NCBI RefSeq assembly: GCF_003345255.1
Contig: NZ_CP029331.1
Location: 496,001 to 560,000, forward strand
Source: Pseudothauera hydrothermalis
Lineage (GTDB): Bacteria > Pseudomonadota > Gammaproteobacteria > Burkholderiales > Rhodocyclaceae
Length of the DNA: 64,000 nucleotides
Direction: 5' to 3'
Below the pieces are notes generated by a model. The model was given only the letters and a program-made list of their open reading frames with translations. It did no database searches and was not told the DNA's origin. Below, in pieces: positions 41,116 through 48,842 of this stretch; positions within the stretch are counted from its first letter, which is position 1, and every line of letters begins with the position of its first letter. The position numbers and the translations under genes were made by a program.

Positions 41116-41928
41116 ATGCACGCCGATCCCCGGTTCGAGGTTGACCCGCAGCGCCGCTTTGGTGGCATTGCACGCTTGTATGGGGAGGAGGCACTGGCTC
41201 GACTGGCCGCCGCTCACCTCTGCGTGGTGGGCATCGGCGGTGTCGGCTCGTGGGCGGCAGAGGCACTGGCCCGTAGCGGCGTGGGGCGGCTTACCTTGAT
41301 CGATCTGGACCATGTCGCCGAATCCAACATCAACCGCCAGGCGCATGCGCTGGAATACACCCTTGGGCAGGCCAAGGTGCTGGCCATGGCAGAGCGTCTG
41401 TGCGCCATCAATCCGCAGCTCGTCGTTGATCCGGTCGAAGCGTTCGTGACCACGGACAATGCCGGTGCGCTGCTGCAAGGCTTCGATCATGTCATCGATG
41501 CGATTGACCACGTGAGCGCCAAGATCGCCATTGCCCTCACCTGTAGGGCCCGTGGCATCGGACTGACGATGACCGGTGGCGCCGGTGGCAAGACCAACCC
41601 CTGCGCCATTCGTGTGGATGATCTGGCACGCAGCAGCCAGGACCCCTTGCTCGCCAAGGTGCGCGCGCGCTTGCGCCGGCAGCACGGTTACCCGCGAGAG
41701 CCGCGGCGCAAGTTCGGTATCGAGGTGGTCTATGTGGATGAACCCGTGCGCCGGCCGCAGCGAGCGTGCGATAACGCCCGCGGGCCGCAGGGGCTGAGTT
41801 GTGCGGGCTATGGCTCCAGCATGATGATGACCGCAAGCGTTGGTTTGGCCGCGGCCGCGCGGGCGGTCGAACGTCTGCTGATAACGGTTGGCGCGGATGC
41901 GCAATCTCCCGGGAGAGGGAAAACATGA
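41116..41928 (+). CDS. tcdA: tRNA threonylcarbamoyladenosine dehydratase
   Basis: It cyclises t6A37 in tRNA to ct6A with ATP. It is an E1-like enzyme of 270 residues: the N-terminal RFGGIARLYGEEALARL, the nucleotide-binding GIGGVGSW, the metal-related IDLDHVAESNINRQ, and GGAGGKTNP are all typical of TcdA/CsdL. Its stop overlaps the start of the CbiX-like gene. Confidence 0.92.
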   Translation: MHADPRFEVDPQRRFGGIARLYGEEALARLAAAHLCVVGIGGVGSWAAEALARSGVGRLTLIDLDHVAESNINRQAHALEYTLGQAKVLAMAERLCAINPQLVVDPVEAFVTTDNAGALLQGFDHVIDAIDHVSAKIAIALTCRARGIGLTMTGGAGGKTNPCAIRVDDLARSSQDPLLAKVRARLRRQHGYPREPRRKFGIEVVYVDEPVRRPQRACDNARGPQGLSCAGYGSSMMMTASVGLAAAARAVERLLITVGADAQSPGRGKT

Positions 41929-42314
41929 GTCAGGATCGGGCCATCATCCTGTTTGGTCACGGCGCCCGCGATCCGGAATGGGCCGCGCCGATGCGCCGGA
42001 TGCGCGCACGTTTGCTGCAAAGTGCGCCCGATGTGCGGGTGGAGCTGGCCTTCATGGAGTTCATGAGCCCGACGTTGGACCAGGCGGTCGATGCGGTGGT
42101 GGCCGATGGCGCACGGGCGGTGACCGTGGTGCCGATATTTCTGGCGCAGGGCGGTCATCTCAAACGCGATGTGCCGCTGCGGGTCGAAGCCGCCCGGCGG
42201 CGACATCCGGGCACCGACTTTACGCTCGCACCGGTCATTGGCGAAGATGATGGCGTGCTGGCGGCCATGGCGGCAGCCGTGTTGGGCTTTGCCTCGATAC
42301 AGCCTCAACGCTGA
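41925..42314 (+). CDS. CbiX/SirB-like sirohydrochlorin chelatase
   Basis: A short CbiX-type chelatase of 129 residues, the single-domain form that inserts cobalt or iron into sirohydrochlorin. ILFGHGARDPEW with the active-site His12, the FMEFMSPTLDQAV segment and VVPIFLAQGGHLKRDVP with a second His match the family. ATG overlaps the tcdA stop, preceded by GGGAGAGGG. Confidence 0.85.
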   Translation: MSQDRAIILFGHGARDPEWAAPMRRMRARLLQSAPDVRVELAFMEFMSPTLDQAVDAVVADGARAVTVVPIFLAQGGHLKRDVPLRVEAARRRHPGTDFTLAPVIGEDDGVLAAMAAAVLGFASIQPQR

Positions 42315-42352
42315 CCTCACGATGGCGTGTCCGGCTGCGTGTGCGCGGCAGA

Positions 42353-42382
42353 TTGACACACCTTAATATATTAGAAGATACT
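42353..42382 (+). promoter_or_regulatory. Promoter and AT-rich dyad before the RND operon
   Basis: TTGACA (42353-42358) and GATACT (42377-42382) are 18 bp apart. The spacer holds the palindrome TAATATATTA (42364-42373) and TTAG-N6-CTAA. Such AT-rich dyads over promoters are typical of ArsR-type repressors, including sulfide or redox sensors, but no such regulator gene is in the window. Confidence 0.6.
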
Positions 42383-42389
42383 AATAAAC

Positions 42390-43439
42390 ATGAACGCTAT
42401 CTTCTACTACATCAAGCGCCTGTGCATCGGTGTCGTCTTGGTTGCCGTCAGCGCTGCGGTTGTGGCCGAGGTGCCGACCCTGCGCGTTCAGGCTGCCAGG
42501 GCGGCGCTGCGCACGCCTTTTGAAGCGACCATCGAGGCGGTGCAGCAAAGCGTGGTGGCGGCGCGGGTACCGGGCCGGATCCTTGCATACACGGTCGATG
42601 CCGGTGACCGGGTGGCCATGGGCCAGGTTCTGGTACGCATCGATGCCGAAGAGGCGGCCGCCGGATTGGCGCAGGCCGAGGCCGGGGTGGCGCAGGCCGA
42701 GGCGGCGTCGATCAACGCCCGTGCCCACTTTGTCCGCAGCCAGGCGCTGTTTGCGCAGCGTTTCATCAGCCAGGCTGCGCTGGACCAGGCGCGTGCCGCC
42801 TTGGACGCGGCAGAGGCTGCCCTGCGTGCGGCACAGGCAGCGCGCAGACAGGCCGCCGTGGCGCGCGACTATGCCGAGGTGCGCTCACCGCTGGACGGGC
42901 TAGTTGCCGCCCGGCATGCTGAGGCGGGCGAAATGGCGCAGCCCGGCATGCCCTTGCTCACCGTTTATCACCCGGGCACGCTGCGTGCCGTGGTGGATGT
43001 GCCGCAGCGCCAGTTTGCCGAGGTGTCCGCTGCGCAGATGAGTGCGCGGATCGAAGTCGTCGACGACGGCCGCTTCATCGACGCGGCAGCGGTTACCGTG
43101 CTGCCGGCGGCCGACACCCGTACCCACACTTTGCGTGTGCGGGTGGACCTGCCGCCTGGGGTCGAGGGCTTGTTGCCGGGCATGTTCGTCCGGGTCCACC
43201 TCTTGGGCGGCGATGCGGTGCGACTCAAAGTGCCCAGCGCGGCCATTTTGCGCCGTGGCGAGCTCACCGCGCTTTATGTGGCCAGCCCCGCCGGGCGTTT
43301 CACCCTGCGTCAGGTACGCATCGGTGCGCCGGAAGCGGATGGGCAGGTCGAGGTCTTGGCCGGGCTGCGGGAGGGCGAAACCATTGCGCTGGATCCGGTG
43401 GCGGCCGGCATCGAGGCGGCGGCGGGGCCGTCACGATGA
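42390..43439 (+). CDS. RND efflux periplasmic adaptor (membrane fusion protein)
   Basis: It links the inner-membrane RND pump to an outer-membrane channel. It has 349 residues with an N-terminal signal/anchor helix (LCIGVVLVAVSAAVVA), a lipoyl/barrel part (VAARVPGRILAYTVDAGD, VRSPLDG-like EVRSPLDGLVAAR), an Ala-rich hairpin of coiled coil, and a beta-barrel C-terminus. The start overlaps no gene; the stop overlaps the pump gene (ATGA). The outer-membrane factor gene is not nearby. Confidence 0.9.
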   Translation: MNAIFYYIKRLCIGVVLVAVSAAVVAEVPTLRVQAARAALRTPFEATIEAVQQSVVAARVPGRILAYTVDAGDRVAMGQVLVRIDAEEAAAGLAQAEAGVAQAEAASINARAHFVRSQALFAQRFISQAALDQARAALDAAEAALRAAQAARRQAAVARDYAEVRSPLDGLVAARHAEAGEMAQPGMPLLTVYHPGTLRAVVDVPQRQFAEVSAAQMSARIEVVDDGRFIDAAAVTVLPAADTRTHTLRVRVDLPPGVEGLLPGMFVRVHLLGGDAVRLKVPSAAILRRGELTALYVASPAGRFTLRQVRIGAPEADGQVEVLAGLREGETIALDPVAAGIEAAAGPSR

Positions 43440-46400
43440 GCCGGGTAGCGGGTCAAGAGGCCGCGCTCGGCCTATCCGGGCGGCTGGCCAGGGCTTTTCA
43501 AAGCAATGCGCTGACGCCGCTTTTTGCCTTGGTGCTACTGTTGGCTGGGGTATTTGCGACCTTGATCACTCCCAAGGAAGAGGAGCCGCAGATCGATGTC
43601 ACCATGGCCAACGTGTTCGTGCCTTTCCCCGGTGCGGCGGTGCGGGATGTGGAGGCGCTGGTGGCACGCCCGGCCGAGCAGGTGCTGTCGCGCATGGCCG
43701 GTGTCGAGCATGTGTATTCGGTGTCGCGGCCCGGACTGGCGGTGATTACCGTGCAGTTCGAGGTCGGCGTGCCCAACCAGGACGCGCTGGTGCGCTTGTA
43801 CGACACCATTCATTCGCACCGCGATTGGATCAGCCCGGAACTGGGTGTGGGCGAGCCGATCATCAAGCCCAAGGGCATCGACGATGTGCCCATCCTCAGC
43901 CTTACCTTCTGGACAGCCGACCCCGAGCGCTCCGCTTTCGAGATGCAGCAGGTGGCGCACGCGGTGGAGCTCGAACTCAAGCGTCTGCCCGGCACCCGCG
44001 ATGTAGTGACCATCGGCGGGCCCGGTCGCGTGGTGCGGGTCGATATGGACAGCCAGCGCATGAATGCGCATGGCATCACCGCGCAGGATATTCGTGCCGC
44101 GTTGCAACTAGCCAATGCATCGCAGCCGGCTGGTGCGCTGGTGCGCAACAACCGCGAGGTGCTGGTGCAAACCGGCACCTATTTAGAATCGGCCGAAGAT
44201 GTGCGCCGGCTGGTGGTCGGGGTGGCCGACGGCAAGCCGGTTTATCTGCGCGATGTAGCTTCAGTGGAGGATGGTCCGGAACAGCCAGCGCGCTACGTGT
44301 GGTTCGGTACCGGGGCGGCGGCCGAGGCAGCGGGTGTGTCCGCGCATGGCGTGTTTCCGGCGGTGACCCTGGCGGTATCCAAAAAGCCCGGTGCCAACGC
44401 CGCCGATGTGGCCGAGCAGCTCATCGCGCGCGCCGAGTCACTGCGCGGGGCGATCATTCCGGAAGGCGTCCACTTCACGGTGACCCGCAACTACGGCAAG
44501 ACCGCCAGCGAAAAAGCCAATCAGTTGATCGGCAAGCTGGTGTTCGCCACCGCGGCGGTGGTGCTGCTGGTGCTCTTCACGCTCGGCCGCCGCGAGGCGG
44601 TCATCGTCGGCGTGGCGGTCACCCTGACCCTGGCGGCCACACTGTTCGCCTCCTGGGCCTGGGGTTTCACCCTCAACCGGGTGAGTCTGTTCGCGCTGAT
44701 CTTCTCCATCGGCATTCTGGTCGACGACGCCATCGTGGTGGTCGAGAACATCCACCGCTGGAAGACGCTGGAGCCAGACACGCCGCTGCGCGTACTCATT
44801 CCCCGCGCGGTCGATGAAGTCGGCGGGCCAACCATCCTGGCCACTTTCACCGTGATCGCGGCGCTGCTGCCGATGGCTTTCGTCACCGGGCTGATGGGGC
44901 CGTATATGAGCCCGATCCCGATCAACGCCTCGATGGGCATGTTCATCTCGCTGGCGGTGGCCTTCGTGGTCACGCCCTGGTTGGCGCTGCGCCTGCTGCG
45001 TGGGCACGGCGGACACGATGCCGGGGCCGAAGACCGCCTCACCCGCCGGCTGGACGGACTGTTCCGCCGCATCATGGGGCCGATGCTCGATGCCCGGCGT
45101 GGCGCCCGGGGGCGCGGGCTGCTGTGGTTGGGGGTAATGCTGCTGATCGCCGCATCCCTGGCGCTGCCGGTAATGCAATGGGTGGTGCTCAAGATGCTGC
45201 CTTTCGACAACAAGTCCGAGTTCCAGGTGGTGCTCGACATGCCAGTGGGCACCCCGCTGGAGGAGACCGCCCGGGTGCTGCGCGAGATCGGCGAAGAACT
45301 CGGCAAGATCGAGGAAGTCACCGACTGGCAAGCCTATGCCGGCACCGCTTCGCCAATCAATTTCAACGGTTTGGTGCGCCAGTATTACCTGCGCGCGGCG
45401 CCGGAGATGGGCGATGTCCAGGTGAATCTGGTGGATAAATCGGCGCGTGCGCGCAAGAGCCACGAAATCGCCAGCGCCGCGCGTGCGGTGGTCACCGAGA
45501 TCGCACGGCGCAATGGCGGCAATGCCAAGGTGGTGGAAGTGCCGCCGGGGCCGCCGGTGCTCTCGCCGATCGTCGCCGAGCTCTACGGCCCGGACTACGC
45601 CGGCCAGCTTGCCGTGGCACAGCAAGTGCGCGCCGCTTTCGAGGCCACCGCGGACGTGCATAGTGTCGATGACACGGTGGACGAGGCTGCGCCCAAGTTG
45701 GTGCTGCGGGTGGATCAGGCCAAAGCGGCGCGCATGGGCGTCGCCCAGGCCGATATCGTCGAGGTGGTGCGTCTGGCGTTGGCCGGCGAGAACGTCACCC
45801 CGATCCACGGTGGCGACAATAAGTACGAGATCCCGGTGCGTATCCAGTTGCCCGCCAACCGCCAGGCGGATGTGGGCGAGTTGCTGCGGCTGCAGGTGCG
45901 CGCGCGCGACGGCGCCTTGGTGTCGGTGTCGGAACTGGTGGAGGTGCGCGAAACCGAGCGGGAGCAAATCGTCTATCGCAAGGACCTGTTGCCGGTGGTC
46001 TATGTGACCGGCGACATGGGCGGGCGGCTGGATTCGCCGCTTTACGGCATGTTCGACATCCGCAGCAAACTGGCCGGCTTGCAACTGGAAGGGCCGGGGC
46101 GCGCGGGCGGGCTGGGCGAATGGTTCATCCGCGCGCCCAAGGATCCGTATGCTGGCTACCAGCTCAAATGGGATGGCGAATGGCAGGTCACCTACGAGAC
46201 CTTCCGCGACATGGGTGCGGCCTATGCGGTGGGCTTGGTGCTGATCTATCTGCTGGTGGTGGCGCAGTTCCGCTCCTATTTGGTGCCGCTGATCATCATG
46301 GCACCGATCCCGCTCACCATCGTCGGCGTGATGCCCGGCCACGCCTTGCTGGGGGCGCAATTTACCGCCACCTCGATGATCGGCATGATCGCGCTCGCCG

Positions 46401-46702
46401 GCATCATCGTGCGCAACTCCATCCTACTGGTGGATTTCATCAACCAGCAGATTGAGGAAGGTGTGGCCTTCGCCGACGCGGTGATCCGCGCCGCCGCGGT
46501 GCGTGCCAAGCCCATTGGACTGACCGCGCTGGCGGCGATGATTGGCGCTTTCTTCATCCTCGACGATCCCATCTTCAACGGGCTGGCGATCAGCCTGATC
46601 TTTGGCATCCTGGTGTCCACCCTGCTGACCCTGGTGGTCATTCCGGTGCTCTACTATGCCGCCATGCACCGCCGGGTTGGCATGTTGCAAGGAGAATCCT
46701 GA
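43436..46702 (+). CDS. RND family efflux transporter permease
   Basis: The inner-membrane proton-driven pump, 1088 residues. Two sets of one plus five helices with large periplasmic loops are visible. TLITPKEEEPQIDVTMANV near the start, the TM4 motif LVDDAIVVVENIHRW, and the second-half LAGIIVRNSILLVDFINQQ are typical. It belongs to a class near the HAE1/AcrB-like pumps of proteobacteria; the substrate is unknown. Presence of the downstream DUF2892 gene suggests a stress or sulfur link, by inference. Confidence 0.93.
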   Translation: MSRVAGQEAALGLSGRLARAFQSNALTPLFALVLLLAGVFATLITPKEEEPQIDVTMANVFVPFPGAAVRDVEALVARPAEQVLSRMAGVEHVYSVSRPGLAVITVQFEVGVPNQDALVRLYDTIHSHRDWISPELGVGEPIIKPKGIDDVPILSLTFWTADPERSAFEMQQVAHAVELELKRLPGTRDVVTIGGPGRVVRVDMDSQRMNAHGITAQDIRAALQLANASQPAGALVRNNREVLVQTGTYLESAEDVRRLVVGVADGKPVYLRDVASVEDGPEQPARYVWFGTGAAAEAAGVSAHGVFPAVTLAVSKKPGANAADVAEQLIARAESLRGAIIPEGVHFTVTRNYGKTASEKANQLIGKLVFATAAVVLLVLFTLGRREAVIVGVAVTLTLAATLFASWAWGFTLNRVSLFALIFSIGILVDDAIVVVENIHRWKTLEPDTPLRVLIPRAVDEVGGPTILATFTVIAALLPMAFVTGLMGPYMSPIPINASMGMFISLAVAFVVTPWLALRLLRGHGGHDAGAEDRLTRRLDGLFRRIMGPMLDARRGARGRGLLWLGVMLLIAASLALPVMQWVVLKMLPFDNKSEFQVVLDMPVGTPLEETARVLREIGEELGKIEEVTDWQAYAGTASPINFNGLVRQYYLRAAPEMGDVQVNLVDKSARARKSHEIASAARAVVTEIARRNGGNAKVVEVPPGPPVLSPIVAELYGPDYAGQLAVAQQVRAAFEATADVHSVDDTVDEAAPKLVLRVDQAKAARMGVAQADIVEVVRLALAGENVTPIHGGDNKYEIPVRIQLPANRQADVGELLRLQVRARDGALVSVSELVEVRETEREQIVYRKDLLPVVYVTGDMGGRLDSPLYGMFDIRSKLAGLQLEGPGRAGGLGEWFIRAPKDPYAGYQLKWDGEWQVTYETFRDMGAAYAVGLVLIYLLVVAQFRSYLVPLIIMAPIPLTIVGVMPGHALLGAQFTATSMIGMIALAGIIVRNSILLVDFINQQIEEGVAFADAVIRAAAVRAKPIGLTALAAMIGAFFILDDPIFNGLAISLIFGILVSTLLTLVVIPVLYYAAMHRRVGMLQGES

Positions 46703-46926
46703 TGACGCTTACCACCAACCAGTATGTACGCATCTTCGCCGGCGCCTTCGTGTTGATTTCGCTCGCACTCGGCGCGGAGGCTTCGCCGCTGTTCGTCAGC
46801 AAGCACTTCCTGTGGTTGACCGCCTTCGTCGGTGCCAATCTGTTCCAAAGCGGTTTCACCGGGCTGTGTCCGCTGGAGAACATTTTGCGCAAATTGGGCG
46901 TCAAGGATAGCGTCGGCGGTTGTTGA
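46702..46926 (+). CDS. DUF2892 membrane protein
   Basis: A 74-residue protein with two membrane helices (YVRIFAGAFVLISLALG and LWLTAFVGANLFQSGFTG), ending in CPLENILRKLGV, the YgaP-type DUF2892 signature. Members often accompany rhodanese or RND genes involved in sulfide handling. The start overlaps the pump stop, so the two are cotranslated. Confidence 0.85.
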   Translation: MTLTTNQYVRIFAGAFVLISLALGAEASPLFVSKHFLWLTAFVGANLFQSGFTGLCPLENILRKLGVKDSVGGC

Positions 46927-47456
46927 GACCGGCTGTGCATTTGGCCGCCGAGGCGCCGGGCACTGGGACGATCGCATCGCAGCCGCCCAGTTATCGCCGC
47001 GCGCTGCGCACCCTGGACGAAGCCGCTGAGGCTGCGCGTGAAGCGTCCGCCCTGTGTGAGCGTCCCGCCGGGGTCGAGCGTGGTTTGATCGAACTGCTGG
47101 TCAATGCCATCGAGCACGGCAATCTTGGCGTGGATCATGCTTTGAAGGCCCAACTGCTGGCCTGCGGACGATGGCAAGCCGAAATTGCCAAGCGGCTCGA
47201 CATGCCGGGTTTCCGGCAGCGGCAGGTGGTACTCAGTGCCTGGGCAATGGTCGGCGGCTGGTGTTTCGAGATCGCCGACGATGGCGCGGGTTTCGACTGG
47301 CGGCCGTGGCTTGCAGCCGATCCGGCCCGTGCGGCAGCGCCCAACGGCCGCGGCATCGCGCTGGCGCGCAGTCTGTGTTTTGACGAGTTGTACTTTCTGC
47401 CGCCCGGCAACCGTGTGCGTGCGTTGGTGTTTGACACCGTCGAGCCGTCGGCATGA
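46920..47456 (+). CDS. ATP-binding protein, RsbW-like HATPase
   Basis: A 178-residue protein with a GHKL-type ATPase fold, as in anti-sigma factor kinases. The N-box GLIELLVNAIEHGNLG, the G1 box IADDGAGFDW, and NGRGIALARSL are visible. There is no sensor domain and no phospho-acceptor histidine, so it may phosphorylate an anti-sigma antagonist elsewhere. The TTG start overlaps the DUF2892 stop; a later GTG at 46935 is possible. Confidence 0.78.
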   Translation: MLRPAVHLAAEAPGTGTIASQPPSYRRALRTLDEAAEAAREASALCERPAGVERGLIELLVNAIEHGNLGVDHALKAQLLACGRWQAEIAKRLDMPGFRQRQVVLSAWAMVGGWCFEIADDGAGFDWRPWLAADPARAAAPNGRGIALARSLCFDELYFLPPGNRVRALVFDTVEPSA

Positions 47457-47500
47457 AGCCCAGCGCCTGGCCGGCGCGCGATCGCTTACAATCGCGCCCC

Positions 47501-48355
47501 ATGAAAAATTCCATGCAACCCGCCCCTCATGGCGCCGAATCCTCACCGCTGGGCCGCCCGGTGGCTTATCGTGACACTTATGCGCCGGAACTGCTGTTTC
47601 CCATCGATCGCCAGCTCAAGCGGGATGAACTGGGCATTGCGGCTAACGCTCTGCCTTTCATCGGTGCCGATCTGTGGAACGCTTACGAATTGTCCTGGCT
47701 CAACCCGCGCGGCAAACCGGTAGTCGCGCTAGGGCATATCGAGGTGCCGGCCGATTCGCCCCGGCTGGTGGAGTCCAAGTCGCTCAAGCTGTATCTGAAC
47801 GCCTTTAACCAAACCCGTTTCGACAGCGCCGAAGCGGTGGCCGCGACGGTCCGCGCAGACCTCTCCGCTGCGGTGGGCGCTGCGGTCAACGTGGCAGTCT
47901 TCCCTCTGGCTGCTTCGACCGTGCGCAGTTTCGGCCTGCCGGACGGTTTGTGCTTGGATGAGCTGGACATCGAGATCGATACCTACCAACCGACGCCGGA
48001 ATTTCTGCGCACTGGATGCTGCAGCCGTGTCGTCGAGGAGACGCTCTACTCGCATCTGCTCAAATCCAACTGCCTGGTGACCGGACAGCCGGACTGGGGC
48101 ATGGTTGCGGTGCGTTACCGGGGCGCGGCGATCGACCGAGCGGGGTTGTTGCGTTACATCGTGTCGTTTCGCAGCCACAACGAGTTTCACGAGCAATGCG
48201 TCGAGCGCATGTTCTGTGACATCATGGCGCGCTGCGCCCCACAGGCGCTGCTGGTGTGGGCGCGCTACACCCGTCGCGGCGGCCTGGACATCAATCCCTG
48301 GCGCGGCACCCCCGGCAGCTGCAGCCCGGGCAACTTCATGGAAGTCCGCCAGTGA
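47501..48355 (+). CDS. queF: NADPH-dependent preQ0 reductase (7-cyano-7-deazaguanine reductase)
   Basis: It reduces preQ0 to preQ1 in queuosine synthesis. It has 284 residues, the long two-domain (E. coli) type. ESKSLKLYLNAFNQT at 91-105 and the nucleophile C191 in LKSNCLVTGQPDW are diagnostic, and a second copy of the fold gives IVSFRSHNEFHEQCVERM. ATG at 47501 is preferred; the frame upstream lies inside the preceding gene. A -10-like TACAAT is at 47488-47493. Confidence 0.95.
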   Translation: MKNSMQPAPHGAESSPLGRPVAYRDTYAPELLFPIDRQLKRDELGIAANALPFIGADLWNAYELSWLNPRGKPVVALGHIEVPADSPRLVESKSLKLYLNAFNQTRFDSAEAVAATVRADLSAAVGAAVNVAVFPLAASTVRSFGLPDGLCLDELDIEIDTYQPTPEFLRTGCCSRVVEETLYSHLLKSNCLVTGQPDWGMVAVRYRGAAIDRAGLLRYIVSFRSHNEFHEQCVERMFCDIMARCAPQALLVWARYTRRGGLDINPWRGTPGSCSPGNFMEVRQ

Positions 48356-48481
48356 GCGGCGCGGCTGCACTGGTCCGGTGCCGTCCAAAGTACGTCAGCC
48401 ATCGTGTTCCAGGGTAGCAAGAGCGGTCGGTCTGGTTTAGTATCGGCGGGTGTTTCACCACCACCACAATGAGGGAAAATC

Positions 48482-48790
48482 ATGAAGATGTTCGTTGCCG
48501 CCGCGGTGGCCGCCGGCCTGCTGTCTGCAGCCCCTGCCTTTGCTTCTGCCGATCTGGCCAGCAAGAAAAATTGCTTGGCCTGTCATGCGACCGACAAGAA
48601 GATGGTCGGCCCTTCTTATAAAGAGGTCGCGGCTAAATACGCCGGTCAGGCAGACGCGGTGGCCACGCTCGCTGCCAAGATCCAAAAAGGAGGGGTCGGC
48701 GTGTGGGGTAAGGTGCCGATGCCGCCCAACCCGCAGGTCAATGACGCCGAGGCCAAGGCGCTGGCCGAGTGGGTGCTGAGCCTGAAGTGA
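48482..48790 (+). CDS. Periplasmic class I cytochrome c (c-551/c-552 type)
   Basis: A small electron carrier of 102 residues. A signal peptide (residues 1-22, ending PAFA-S) is followed by the haem site CLACH at 31-35 and the axial Met80 in KVPMPPNP. The size and MPPNPQV motif fit the c-551 family, which donates electrons to nitrite reductase or an oxidase. GAGGGAAAATC precedes the ATG. A bidirectional terminator follows. Confidence 0.92.
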   Translation: MKMFVAAAVAAGLLSAAPAFASADLASKKNCLACHATDKKMVGPSYKEVAAKYAGQADAVATLAAKIQKGGVGVWGKVPMPPNPQVNDAEAKALAEWVLSLK

Positions 48791-48812
48791 TCGCGCGCTC
48801 GATCAAGCCTTG

Positions 48813-48842
48813 AAAAAAACCAGCCTGCGGGCTGGTTTTTTG
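48813..48842. terminator. Bidirectional intrinsic terminator
   Basis: AAAAAACCAGCC and GGCTGGTTTTTT form a stem with a TGCG loop and A/T runs on both sides. It separates the cytochrome gene from the convergent GGDEF-EAL gene. Confidence 0.88.

Noticed and set aside
44438-46360. Long antisense open frame (640 codons) over the RND pump gene
   Set aside because: The RND frame has clear family motifs throughout; the antisense frame has His/Arg/Gln-rich composition typical of GC-rich shadow frames.
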